Counted from the stretch's first letter, positions 42,505 through 51,806 are shown. The stretch is DNA of 64,000 nt from an uncultured Bacteroidota bacterium (GCA_902802755.1 CADCNH010000002.1:1-64000), one strand, 5' to 3'. Numbers and translations are program-made. The notes: generated by a model from the letters alone, not told the origin.

Positions 42505-44631
42505 ATGGAAAAAAGATTTGTCGCTCTTATTGTTTCCCTTGTTTTTTCTATGGGGATATCTTGGGCACAACCTTCAGTGGACAATTTCAGTCCTTTGCAA
42601 TCGGAGGGAACTATGCCTTCGGTACTCTCCGATATTATGGGCAAGGCCGATAATAAAGAAAGTTTTGTGCTCTCTGCCTTGAAAGACGGGCGAGTGTTGT
42701 ACGGAACCTCATTGAACGGGTATGTCCAGCAAGTGGCCGACAATTTGTTGGCGGCATACCCACAACTGAAATCCGAATTGCATTTTTACATACTGAAATC
42801 CCCTGTGGTGAATGCCTATTCGACGGAGCAGGGTTGCATATTCGTGAATGTGGGTTTGTTGGCACAATTGTCCAATGAGGCGGAATTGGCCTTTATATTG
42901 GCTCACGAAATCGCACATTATACGGAACATCACAGCGATTTGTTGGGAGAGTACAAAAACAAATATCAGGGTGCGGATTTTATCCAGTATTATCTGAACT
43001 ACCACAGCCGTTCACGTGAGCAGGAAGTCGCTGCCGACAAGATTGCCATTGAACGCTATTTTGGCCATTCCTCCTATAGCTATTCGGTTATGGACGGGGC
43101 TTTTGATGTGCTGCAGTACTCGGAATTGCCTTTCGACGAGTTGCCCTTTGACCACAATCTGGTGGAAACCAACTTCTACCAGTTTCCGGCTAATTATTTC
43201 TTGCCCAATGTGGCTCCCATAGCCGACAGGTCGGAAATTATTGACACCTTGTCAACTCACCCGAATCTTGAGAAACGTCGTGCCGCTGTGAAATTGCAGG
43301 TGGCAGGCCTGTCAGATAATGGACGCTCTGTTTTTCTTCAGCCAGAGTCCTCTTTTAGAGAAATGCGGGATTTGGCTCGTCTGGAGTGCATACACCAATG
43401 GCTTGCCTCTCATCAGTATGATAAGGTCATCTACAACTGCCATGTCCTGAAGCAGTCAATGCCGGACAACAAGTTCATTGAAAAGTCAATGGTGACAGCC
43501 TTTTATGGCCTCTCCAAACATAAGAATTATGGTCAGGTTAGTCAAGCGATTACTCCTTATAAGGAAGTTGAGGGAGAGATGCAGCAAGTGAGTTATTTCT
43601 TGTCCAAGCTCTCAAGACCAGAGTCGTCGCTGTTGGCGCTGCGTTATGCGTGGAATGCGCAGCGGAAATACCCGGAAGACGCGTTCTATATGGATCTGAC
43701 AAAAGATGTACTGAAGGATGTTTGTGTGAAAAACAAGATGAAATACACCGATTTCTCCGATTATCCTATGGGTTTTGATATGGGATCTCTCGAACCCCAG
43801 CCGAATACCCCCAGTAATCCAAAATCGGAAGGAAACAAGTACGACAAGATAAAGCATAACAACATGCAGGAAATGGTCCGACCAACAGAGAAGTTCAAGA
43901 CCGGCAACTATATGTTGGTGGATATCCATCGCGATTCGTTGTTTGTCAGTCTGATGAATTCTGTGGTACAGTTGGCAGAAAATGAGCAAATTCTGAATGC
44001 TATTACCACCTCTAAGGCCGCTGATATGTCCAAAATATTAATCGTCAGGCCATTATGTGGTGTGGAGGCTTCTGGAAATGACCTCAAGTCGCTGCAAAAG
44101 GCAATCAAAAAGAGTGATAAGCAGGAAGAACGTTTGACTGCCAATTTGGTGAGAGGTGCCAAGAAGCTGAAACTGAATCCTATCTACTTTGATGCAAAAC
44201 AATTAGGCCAATTCGACACCCGTCAATACAATGATTATGCCATTTTACAACAATGGTATCGGGAGTATAAGCAGGCGAGTGGAATAGAAATGCAATACCA
44301 GCAGAGCGACGAGTTGGCAAGGATTGCCAAAGAACTGGATTGCAACAAGATGTGTCTGGTGGTCACCAATAGCTCCAAATACAATTTCTTCTCCTATTAT
44401 AAACTTCAGTCGCTGATTTTTTCGGTTGCCTGTCCATATATTGTTCCTTTTGCAGTAGCCCAGTTGGCTTTGCCCCGCTACAGCACCAATGTTGATGTTG
44501 TGGTAACCGATTTCACAACAGGAAAACAAGTGCTGCACAGCTCCAATACGTACTATTCCATGATGCGTGAGTCTTATTTGAATGCCGAGGTTTACAATGA
44601 ATTATATAAATTTGTGAAAGGAAAGAAATGA
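42505..44631 (+). CDS. Exported M48-family zinc metalloprotease
   Basis: The protein has 708 residues. The signal peptide ends GISWAQ. The peptidase domain holds HEIAH (H134, E135, H138) and a downstream EVAADKIA (E174) zinc ligand, as in BepA- and LoiP-like periplasmic M48 enzymes that handle outer-membrane protein assembly. Helical repeat-like segments follow the catalytic domain (about 290-400), and the last 250 residues are not recognised. The catalytic residues look complete. It ends four bases past the start of the next gene, so translation is coupled. Confidence 0.86.
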   Translation: MEKRFVALIVSLVFSMGISWAQPSVDNFSPLQSEGTMPSVLSDIMGKADNKESFVLSALKDGRVLYGTSLNGYVQQVADNLLAAYPQLKSELHFYILKSPVVNAYSTEQGCIFVNVGLLAQLSNEAELAFILAHEIAHYTEHHSDLLGEYKNKYQGADFIQYYLNYHSRSREQEVAADKIAIERYFGHSSYSYSVMDGAFDVLQYSELPFDELPFDHNLVETNFYQFPANYFLPNVAPIADRSEIIDTLSTHPNLEKRRAAVKLQVAGLSDNGRSVFLQPESSFREMRDLARLECIHQWLASHQYDKVIYNCHVLKQSMPDNKFIEKSMVTAFYGLSKHKNYGQVSQAITPYKEVEGEMQQVSYFLSKLSRPESSLLALRYAWNAQRKYPEDAFYMDLTKDVLKDVCVKNKMKYTDFSDYPMGFDMGSLEPQPNTPSNPKSEGNKYDKIKHNNMQEMVRPTEKFKTGNYMLVDIHRDSLFVSLMNSVVQLAENEQILNAITTSKAADMSKILIVRPLCGVEASGNDLKSLQKAIKKSDKQEERLTANLVRGAKKLKLNPIYFDAKQLGQFDTRQYNDYAILQQWYREYKQASGIEMQYQQSDELARIAKELDCNKMCLVVTNSSKYNFFSYYKLQSLIFSVACPYIVPFAVAQLALPRYSTNVDVVVTDFTTGKQVLHSSNTYYSMMRESYLNAEVYNELYKFVKGKK

Positions 44632-45398
44632 AAAAAATAATCGCAATTATCAGTTTTGTATTGCTGGGTGGCTCTCTCTTTTCGCAGAACCCTGGCTACA
44701 TGGGCAGACATGTGTTGGTGAACATGGAAGCGTATATTAGTCCCGCATGGAAGAATCCCACAGACTTGGGAAATGCGTTGTTAGCACGTGGAGTCTCTTC
44801 CAAAGCCGTCAGATACTTGGGACTGAATTATTTCCTTTCTCCAAATTTGGAAGTGATTGTTTGGCGCAAGGGTACGGTAGGCGTTGGCTATGATTTCTAC
44901 AAGTCCCCCTTCAATCCGAACTCATCGGGTTCGTTCTTTGCAAGTTATAATACGAGTAGCGCGAATTCTAATGCCACGATGAAGGCCCATGGCTTCAATG
45001 TCTTTTACAAACAGTATTTGGGACAGACGATGGCTCCCATGGGTAACTATTTGAAGTTCACATTCGACGGCTATTTTTACAATTATTCGGTCCCGGATGC
45101 GGTTTGGCAGGATTATGTCGATTCTCATCGTAGTTGGGGCGAGACATCGCCGGTCAGCAACGAAACACAAAACGGCAAAGGCAAACTGTTTGCCTTCAAG
45201 GTCGAATATGGTTACGATTACTTTGTCCTCGATTGCTTGAGGTTGTCAATGGGCATATCCCTTGGCACCACTTTTGGCGGATATAAGGCCATGGGCCGCG
45301 ACCGTAATAACCTCTCTGTGTCGGATTATGCCGACAACCGTTTGCTCAACGCCTATTGGTTTGGTGTCAAGCTGGGAGTGGGTTTCCTGACATTCTGA
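44628..45398 (+). CDS. Probable outer-membrane protein
   Basis: This 256-residue protein has a signal peptide (MKKIIAIISFVLLGGSLFSQ), then alternating amphipathic strands with many aromatic residues (YLGLNYFLSPNLEVIVW, GTVGVGYDFYKSPF, YLKFTFDGYFYNYS, FGVKLGVGFLTF). It ends in Phe, which fits a small beta-barrel inserted by BamA. The function is unknown. It is the last gene before the terminator at 45451-45483. Confidence 0.75.
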   Translation: MKKIIAIISFVLLGGSLFSQNPGYMGRHVLVNMEAYISPAWKNPTDLGNALLARGVSSKAVRYLGLNYFLSPNLEVIVWRKGTVGVGYDFYKSPFNPNSSGSFFASYNTSSANSNATMKAHGFNVFYKQYLGQTMAPMGNYLKFTFDGYFYNYSVPDAVWQDYVDSHRSWGETSPVSNETQNGKGKLFAFKVEYGYDYFVLDCLRLSMGISLGTTFGGYKAMGRDRNNLSVSDYADNRLLNAYWFGVKLGVGFLTF

Positions 45399-45450
45399 GA
45401 GTCTGGTTTGAAAAGGGCAGAGTTTGATAGAGAGTATGCACTTCTCCAAC

Positions 45451-45483
45451 AAAAAAAGCGACATGAAATGTCGCTTTTTTTTT
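45451..45483. terminator. Bidirectional rho-independent terminator
   Basis: AAAAAAAGCGACAT pairs with ATGTCGCTTTTTTT around a three-base loop. A/T runs on both sides let it work for the trio on the plus strand and the tRNA on the minus strand. Confidence 0.92.
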
Positions 45484-45484
45484 G

Positions 45485-45558
45485 TACTGCATGAGGGATT
45501 CGAACCCTCGATCCTCAGACTGAGAATCTGATGTCCTGGACCACTAGACGAATGCAGC
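45485..45558 (-). tRNA. tRNA-Glu (anticodon CTC)
   Basis: The minus strand folds into a complete cloverleaf. The acceptor stem is GCTGCAT/ATGCAGT with a G-U first pair and discriminator A. The anticodon stem TCAGA/TCTGA encloses the loop TTCTCAG, giving anticodon CTC, which reads GAG. The T-loop carries GGTTCGAATCC. CCA is not encoded. The 3' end abuts the terminator. Confidence 0.95.
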
Positions 45559-45598
45559 GTTTCAGTTTCTCGTTTTGAGAGTGCAAAAATACAACTTT

Positions 45599-45971
45599 TT
45601 TTTGAATTGACAAGCAGGTAGCCGTATTTTGATGGAAAATTCACGTAAATACTTATGGGTAAGCTGATTGGGTGTTTTTTTGAATTCAAAATTCAAAATT
45701 CAATAATCTGAATTCTGAACTTTGAATTCTGAATTATTATAATTGTTTTCTGGCTGCCATAATATGACAGCCCTACTGTACCCTGCAACCTGTACCCTGT
45801 ACCCTGTAACCTGTAACCTGTAACCTGTAACCTGTAACCTGTAACCTGTACCCTGCAACCTGTACCCTGCAACCTGTACCCTGCAACCTGTACCCTGCAA
45901 CCTGTACCCATAAACCAGAAGAGACGAAGCATGCTCCGTCTCTACAACTATCAATTATTAATTGTTAACTA
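45599..45971. repeat. Gene-free spacer filled with heptamer arrays
   Basis: In order: AAATTCA and GAATTCT/GAATTAT words (45683-45740); an inverted copy of the dispersed GTAGGGCTGTCATAT element (45752-45776); 19 exact units of the type CTGTACC/CTGTAAC/CTGCAAC (45776-45908); a GAGACG...CGTCTC hairpin (about 45921-45942); and TAATTGT/TAACTAT units that run into the stop codon of the next gene. Frames across the array only read the 7-residue cycle and are not genes. Confidence 0.88.
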
Positions 45972-48900
45972 TTAATTGTTCTCTGTTTCTTCTTCCAACG
46001 GCGGGAAGTACTTCTTCGTGAACTTCCGCTGCTGGCTTCTGTTGCCTAACTTATAAGTGAATGATGGCTTGCCTTTTTCGGCATGCAAGGTCTTGTTCTT
46101 GGCTTTCGTATTCGAAATTTCATCATTGAATTTCTTCACTGACGCATAACCATACATGCTGTTGTTCTCGAACTGGAAGAAGAAGAATTCGTTGTCGAAT
46201 TCGTAATAGATGTACAAGCGGTTGCGGGAACCTTTCTTCTCGATGACAATACGGCCGGGAACGCTCTTATATACCTGCTTGCTGTTGCAGATGATCACAG
46301 GCAAAGTGCGCTGCGACAGGAAGGCGGAATTGACATTGTCCCATTCGAAGTCAATGCGAGAGAACAAGAATCTGACTTGCAGCGGCTGAGGCAGCTTCTT
46401 GCTCTGGGCTCCCATGGCCATGTCGTTCTGGTATTTTACATATTCGTCTTCAGAAAGCATATTGCGGATGGCCATCTCATAATTTTCATCTTCAGATACA
46501 TCCAAGAACTCCAAGGTGGGAGAGTTGTCCAAATGGCGGTTCAGCACTTTCATAGATTCTTCGTTGAAAAAGAAGTCGATGGAGGTGGTCAGGTGCATTT
46601 CCGCGGAGTCGGCTTTCATGAAGTTGACAATCTCACCATTGGTGTTGAAGTCGATACGCCCCAATTTGGCACCCATATCAATGGTGCCATTACCGGTGCA
46701 GATACAGTTGTTTTTGTTTAAGATCATCATATTGCCCGGCAGGGTGGGGTCTTCCAGTTTTTCCTTAGAGGCAGCCCAGAATTCTTGTGTGGAGTGATGA
46801 TAGGTGATAAATCCCCACACATTGATGTATTCAGGGTCGTTGAACTGCTCTTTGGCACAGCCGAAAGCAGTGTATATTCTGCCGTCGGTGTTGGCGGAGG
46901 CGATGGCAATTACCACCTTTCGGTCGTTGATGTCTTTTGTGCGTTCGTGCACCTCCAGCTGGATGTTATTGGGGTCAACCTGTTGCAGAATCTTCATTCT
47001 TGCAGGCTGAGTCTTGTTGCAGTCGTGGATGATTTCAACACCGCCGAAGAATGAGAGGAACTGGTTCTCACCATGAAGTTCGGCACGGCCGTCGAAGCCA
47101 AAATGAGGACTGAGCTTGAAATTCTTTTCCAGCGGAATCTTGGCATGCCCCTCGGTGTTCTTGATGCACCAAAGGGTGTCAAAATAAAGGGTCTGGATGC
47201 TCTGGTTCTCGTCAATGTAGTCGTAGAAACCGGAACCTCTGAAACGGGTGGCTGTATATAAATTGATGGTGCAGTCGTGCAACTCGTGGTATTTGTCGGT
47301 GCGGTTAGCCAACAGTCGTGCATTGTTCAGCCGCTCAAGCTTGCATTTCTCATGAATGGTGACTTTGCCTTCGTGGGGGAAGATGGCGGCATCACCAGAC
47401 TCGATAAAGCGTACCCCTTCGCATTTGATAATGTTGGTGGTGTAATTGAATTCGGCACTCAATGCGTTGAAGTGCAGTCCTATGCTGGGGTCAGTGGCAA
47501 TCAGCTCATTGGCTTTGATACCAGGCATGTCTATCAGCTCGCGAGTAGGTGTGTTGTCAATATCCACGTTTTTGTGCGGGTCATCCCACTTGAAACGCAG
47601 TATGGTCTCGTCAATCGGGTCCCAATCGAAGGCTGATGCGTTGGTCTTGATCTCGTTTTTCACAAATACCACTTCAGAGGCATCTCCATTGGACTTGAAG
47701 GAACCCTTACGTGTCTTGAAATCGACGTGAGAGTTGTAGTTGTCGGTGCGGAAGGCCAATTCGCCGTTGTTCAGGTTGTAAAGGCGCAAACTTGAGGTGT
47801 CGGCTTGCAGTTCGTGATGTTTGAAAGCGAAAAGCCTTGAATCGATTTCAGCTCCCTTGAAACGTATAGTACCCGTGCCAAACATACCGGAAGGAGTGAG
47901 AATAGAGTTTCCTGTTAATTCTGTTTCGTGGAAAATGCTCATCGGACTCTCTATTGTGTGCACATAGAATTTGTCCTGATAGGGTGTCCAGTGCAAATAG
48001 GCGTTGTCCACTGTGGCGGGCGGAAATTCCGTGCCACCTTCCTGCTCGGCCACTTCGTGGTGTTTTACAGCGGCATTGCAAGAGTCCAAGTAGAAGACTA
48101 GGCTATCAGAGGTGGTGACAGAGGTCAGGTAGTTGATGGTTCCTTTTCTTCCTCTTAAACCTCTGTAACTTAAATCGATAATACCGGTATAATTGCCGGT
48201 TCCCTCATAGCAGGGAAGTCCGGATGCTGGGGTTCGATGCACAAAACCCAGGGAGAAATCTGGCCGTGCCTGCAAGGGTTCACGAATGTCGGGGAAGATG
48301 CCACCGGAGACCAAAGCTCCCGTAAATTTCATGGAGTCAATCTCGAAGTTGTCCAGGTTCTTGATGCGGAAGAGGTCAACAGCGTAGTAGAATCTGTCAC
48401 GGTTATAAACGCCACCCAACACCTGAGGCTTGTCATAATAAACTTTACCACCTTTGCGTGCCTCAAAAATAGGATAGTCAGGATAGTCAACAGTGCCTGA
48501 TTTGTTTCCGGGAACGTCGATAAACAAGGTCCCCGATAATTCTTCGATAGGGCTCTGAATCTTTCGCAGTTTGTGCTCGCCATACATGTTGACGGGACCA
48601 TGTTCGTCGGGCACATACATGATCATGGAGTCAATCACATTCATATCGACTTGGAATTTGTCGTAATTGAACTGACAATTGTGGGTGACGAAGTCAAAAA
48701 GACCCGCCACAATCCTGCCAGAAAAGACCATGTCACGGTTTTTCTTCACCGTAACATTCTCTCCTGCTGGATAAACATTGACAATCTGTGCGTCGCTGAG
48801 TACGAAAAATTCGCAGCCCGTTACGCGTAAATCCTTGCTGACCAGGTCGTATGAAGCATAATGTGTCTTGGATTCCAAGATGATGTTGTCGTAGTCTTTC

Positions 48901-50459
48901 TGGCGTACATCATTGTTGAGGTACTGCGAGATTTTCTTACGGTAGATGATTTTGTCGTTGGTAATGTCATATTCGATAAAGCCACGTGCGGCAAAGTCAA
49001 TCATCATGGCTTTGATGTCAATCTCTGATTTTTTGAACCAAGACACCACCTCGTGCAGGTGCAAAGGCTCGTATTTGTTGACTTTGAACAGCTCCCAAAG
49101 GGTGAATAGGGGATTCACTTCGTTGTAACCCCATATTTTACGCATGATGGTGGGGTCGAAGAAGTTCTGTGACTCAAAATAGGCGGGACTTTCACTGGTT
49201 AAGCCCACAATGGGTTTGATTTCAATACGTTCCTCATCGGTTTTCCAGGAGATGGATTCTGCGGTGATATCCATCTTATGATAGGAGTCGAAGAAGGGCG
49301 TTCTGCCAACGCCTTGTTTTGGTCTGGAAATCAGCACTTCTTTGGTGACTTCGTTGTATTTGAAGTTGGCGGCGGGATGATAGATGGAGTCCTCGTCAAT
49401 GACGATGCGGACACTGGCATCTTCTGCCAGCACATTGCCAGGGCGGAACAAAAAGTTTCTGGAATAGACCTTGACAATGGGCTTGCCGTCTTTTTTTACG
49501 TATATCTGCGACAAGGCAGCTCCTTCAGAATAACCTTGAATAGAGCTTCCTCGCAATTCGAAACCACCGATATAGTCAACATTTTTGTATATTTCGTTGA
49601 TGACTATATGCTCGTCGTTGCTGCGAAAACGTGGGTAGGTGGCTTTCTCCTCGCTGGTGGCTAAGGCAGCTTTCTCTTCCAATACACCTTTTATGGGCTT
49701 GCTGAAATATTTCGGATAGTTGAGGGTGGCATCGTTGGCTGTGAATTTCGGGAAACGTACGTCAATGGTGTAGTTGACTACCTGCGCGTTGATTTCCGCA
49801 CCCAAGCCGGCCCTGTCCCATGAAACCCCGCCTTTTTTGCCTTTGAAAATCAATGAGGAGGGAAAATAATCACCTTGTGCGGATATGATGGTCAGACTGT
49901 CATGTGCGGAACTGCCCACCAAATCAATGTCAGCAAAACGGATATAGGGCTCTTTGTCAAAACCGATATTCTCGGCCTCCCCATACACTGTCCAACGGGA
50001 GTTGGCACTGTTGTACAGTAAGTTCCGACTGAAAAAGTCGGTGTATATCTGCATTTTATCCTTGAATAGGGTAGTCTCTTCATTGAAATGAAATTGAACG
50101 ATTTTAGACCAGGTGTCAAGCTCTCCTGCGTATGGACTGTTCATAAAGGCCGCGTATGCCTCCACGTAGGACTGAAAATGGGGGAAAGGCCTCATCCTTT
50201 TCTTGAGCATCTTGTTAGCCACATCGATAAAGATATCCTGCGATTCATCGTCCATCCAGGGACTGTCCCAAAACTCAGTGAAACGTTTCAGGAGTGCGTC
50301 AGCCTCTTTCTGTCTTTCTTTGGGAACCGTTTCCAAGTAGGTCTTCACCTCCTCAATGGTGTATGCAGGATTCTCTGTGAAAGAGGTGAAACGCTGTGCC
50401 TGAAGCCCCCAAGCTGTGAGTATTAAAATGCCAATTATAAATAGGATACGCTTTTTCAT
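45972..50459 (-). CDS. Very large exported protein of unknown function
   Basis: The protein has 1495 residues. The signal peptide is MKKRILFIIGILILTAWGLQAQ. The rest is a long run of beta-strand-rich segments with acidic turns, resembling repeated sheet or beta-helix proteins. A short helical part near residues 440-510 (TLWELFKVNKYEPLHLHEVVSWF, then IEYDITNDKIIYRKK) looks like a winged-helix-type insert. It ends basic then acidic (RKFTKKYFPPLEEETENN), the last codons overlapping heptamer repeats. I see no catalytic, TonB-box or sorting motif. It is likely a conserved Bacteroidota envelope protein. It follows prmA on the same strand across the 47-unit array. Confidence 0.78.
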   Translation of the reverse strand: MKKRILFIIGILILTAWGLQAQRFTSFTENPAYTIEEVKTYLETVPKERQKEADALLKRFTEFWDSPWMDDESQDIFIDVANKMLKKRMRPFPHFQSYVEAYAAFMNSPYAGELDTWSKIVQFHFNEETTLFKDKMQIYTDFFSRNLLYNSANSRWTVYGEAENIGFDKEPYIRFADIDLVGSSAHDSLTIISAQGDYFPSSLIFKGKKGGVSWDRAGLGAEINAQVVNYTIDVRFPKFTANDATLNYPKYFSKPIKGVLEEKAALATSEEKATYPRFRSNDEHIVINEIYKNVDYIGGFELRGSSIQGYSEGAALSQIYVKKDGKPIVKVYSRNFLFRPGNVLAEDASVRIVIDEDSIYHPAANFKYNEVTKEVLISRPKQGVGRTPFFDSYHKMDITAESISWKTDEERIEIKPIVGLTSESPAYFESQNFFDPTIMRKIWGYNEVNPLFTLWELFKVNKYEPLHLHEVVSWFKKSEIDIKAMMIDFAARGFIEYDITNDKIIYRKKISQYLNNDVRQKDYDNIILESKTHYASYDLVSKDLRVTGCEFFVLSDAQIVNVYPAGENVTVKKNRDMVFSGRIVAGLFDFVTHNCQFNYDKFQVDMNVIDSMIMYVPDEHGPVNMYGEHKLRKIQSPIEELSGTLFIDVPGNKSGTVDYPDYPIFEARKGGKVYYDKPQVLGGVYNRDRFYYAVDLFRIKNLDNFEIDSMKFTGALVSGGIFPDIREPLQARPDFSLGFVHRTPASGLPCYEGTGNYTGIIDLSYRGLRGRKGTINYLTSVTTSDSLVFYLDSCNAAVKHHEVAEQEGGTEFPPATVDNAYLHWTPYQDKFYVHTIESPMSIFHETELTGNSILTPSGMFGTGTIRFKGAEIDSRLFAFKHHELQADTSSLRLYNLNNGELAFRTDNYNSHVDFKTRKGSFKSNGDASEVVFVKNEIKTNASAFDWDPIDETILRFKWDDPHKNVDIDNTPTRELIDMPGIKANELIATDPSIGLHFNALSAEFNYTTNIIKCEGVRFIESGDAAIFPHEGKVTIHEKCKLERLNNARLLANRTDKYHELHDCTINLYTATRFRGSGFYDYIDENQSIQTLYFDTLWCIKNTEGHAKIPLEKNFKLSPHFGFDGRAELHGENQFLSFFGGVEIIHDCNKTQPARMKILQQVDPNNIQLEVHERTKDINDRKVVIAIASANTDGRIYTAFGCAKEQFNDPEYINVWGFITYHHSTQEFWAASKEKLEDPTLPGNMMILNKNNCICTGNGTIDMGAKLGRIDFNTNGEIVNFMKADSAEMHLTTSIDFFFNEESMKVLNRHLDNSPTLEFLDVSEDENYEMAIRNMLSEDEYVKYQNDMAMGAQSKKLPQPLQVRFLFSRIDFEWDNVNSAFLSQRTLPVIICNSKQVYKSVPGRIVIEKKGSRNRLYIYYEFDNEFFFFQFENNSMYGYASVKKFNDEISNTKAKNKTLHAEKGKPSFTYKLGNRSQQRKFTKKYFPPLEEETENN

Positions 50460-50480
50460 GGTCTTAATGTGCTAATTGAA

Positions 50481-50809
50481 TTAGTGGTCAGTGGTTAGTG
50501 GTCAGTGGTTAGTGGTTAGTGGTCAGTGGTCAGTGGTCAGTGGTCAGTGGTTAGTGGTTAGTGGTCAGTGGTCAGTGGTCAGTGGTTAGTGGTTAGTGGT
50601 TAGTGGTTAGTGGTTAGTGGTCAGTGGTCAGTGGTTAGTGGTCAGTGGTTAGTGGTTAGTGGTTAGTGGTCAGTGGTCAGTGGTTAGTGGTTAGTGGTTA
50701 GTGGTCAGTGGTCAGTGGTTAGTGGTCAGTGGTTAGTGGTTAGTGGTTAGTGGTTAGTGGTTAGTGGTTAGTGGTTAGTGGTCAGTGATCAGTGATCAGT
50801 GGTTAGTTA
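50481..50809. repeat. 47-unit heptamer array (TTAGTGG / TCAGTGG)
   Basis: There are 47 units of exactly 7 bp with no indel, each TTAGTGG or TCAGTGG apart from two TCAGTGA units and a final TTAGTTA. The T and C variants alternate irregularly, and some unit orders recur (CCTCTTT in variant code appears twice), which points to block duplication. The array separates the 1495-residue gene from prmA. Confidence 0.95.
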
Positions 50810-50837
50810 ATAGTTAATGGAATCAGTATATGAATTC

Positions 50838-50886
50838 TGATCCCTGACCCCTGATTCCTGACCCCTGACTCCTGATCCCTGAAACC
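50838..50886. repeat. TGACCCC-type heptamer array ending in the prmA stop codon
   Basis: There are seven units: TGATCCC, TGACCCC, TGATTCC, TGACCCC, TGACTCC, TGATCCC and TGAAACC. The last base is also the first base of the prmA stop triplet on the plus strand. The final unit is followed by TA, as in the array next to xth. Confidence 0.92.
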
Positions 50887-51728
50887 TATTTTTTGTGTGC
50901 TTTCATCGCGCACCATCTGTTTTTTGCTTTGTGCGACTGGTATTCAATGCCGAATTCGGCAGCGCGTTGCTTGATGATATCCAAGTCATTGTCTTCATAG
51001 AAACCACTGAAGAAAATGGTTCCGCCGGGAAGCAGGGCCTCAGCGTAAACGGGCATATCATTGACCAATATATTGCGGTTGATATTGGCGATGATGACTT
51101 CAAACTTGCGTCCCTTGAGGGCGGAGGCATCACCTAAAATGACTTCCATGTCCTCGCAGTGGTTGCGGGCGATATTCTCCAAATTGTTGTTGTAAGCCCA
51201 TTCATCGTTGTCGATGGCGGTTACCGGATGTGCCCCGCGTTTATGGGCGAGTATGGCCAAAACACCTGTCCCCGCACCCATATCCAAGACACTTTTATCC
51301 TTCAGTTCTTCTTCCAGCAGATATTCAATCATCTGCGAAGTGGTTTCATGGTGTGCTGTTCCGAAAGACATTTTGGGCTCAATCAGAATTTCATATTCCA
51401 CACCTTTCATTTCGGGATGGAAGGGAGCTCTGATATAGCAGCGGTCGGCAATCAGTACGGGAGTGTAATTGGATTCCCATACGGCATTCCAGTCTTGTTG
51501 CTCAATCTCCTGTGTCTCATACTCGATTTCCACGTCCAAACCATGGTTTTCCAATATGTTTTTGATGTTGTCGGCGTCGTATAAGTTAGTTGGAATGTAG
51601 CAAAGAAGGTCGTTGTCAGTCTCTCCGTCCATGAAGCTTTCGCAGCCGGCATCGGCTAAAAAGGAACTGAAAATCTCTTTCCATGGTTCTGCGGAGGAGA
51701 AGTGGATTTTGATTTCGATGTAATTCAT
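50886..51728 (-). CDS. prmA: Ribosomal protein L11 methyltransferase
   Basis: This 280-residue enzyme methylates lysines and the N-terminus of ribosomal protein L11 using S-adenosylmethionine. The N-terminal substrate domain (NYIEIKIHFSSAEPWKEIFSSFLADAGC) and the Rossmann methyltransferase domain with KSVLDMGAGTGVLAILAHKRGA (motif I), AIDNDEWAYNNNLEN and VIIANINRNIL (NPPY-like motif IV) are present. I chose the ATG at 51728 over one at 51782, because the latter would start inside the terminator. Length and motifs are normal. Confidence 0.93.
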   Translation of the reverse strand: MNYIEIKIHFSSAEPWKEIFSSFLADAGCESFMDGETDNDLLCYIPTNLYDADNIKNILENHGLDVEIEYETQEIEQQDWNAVWESNYTPVLIADRCYIRAPFHPEMKGVEYEILIEPKMSFGTAHHETTSQMIEYLLEEELKDKSVLDMGAGTGVLAILAHKRGAHPVTAIDNDEWAYNNNLENIARNHCEDMEVILGDASALKGRKFEVIIANINRNILVNDMPVYAEALLPGGTIFFSGFYEDNDLDIIKQRAAEFGIEYQSHKAKNRWCAMKAHKK

Positions 51729-51758
51729 TGATATTGTTAAATGATTAGTGGTATTATG

Positions 51759-51790
51759 AAAAAGGGTGGGGCAGAGCTCCACCCTTTTTT
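51759..51790. terminator. Rho-independent terminator after the PepSY-like gene
   Basis: AAAAAGGGTGG pairs with CCACCCTTTTT, with a G-T pair and a GC-AGA-GC tip between. It ends transcription of the minus-strand atpD-atpC-PepSY unit and isolates prmA. Confidence 0.88.
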
Positions 51791-51806
51791 ATTAAGAGTC
51801 TGTGTG

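Noticed and set aside
45693..45954. Minus-strand frames of about 80 codons through the CTGTAAC array
   Set aside because: They read as a 7-residue cycle (GYRLQVT) produced by the heptamers, in more than one frame.
46377..50426. Several plus-strand frames of 60-130 codons opposite the large exported protein
   Set aside because: They overlap a long, well-supported minus-strand gene with a signal peptide and show no domain of their own.
50481..50809. Possible CRISPR array
   Set aside because: The unit is 7 bp, contiguous and without spacers, and no cas genes are present. It is a tandem repeat.
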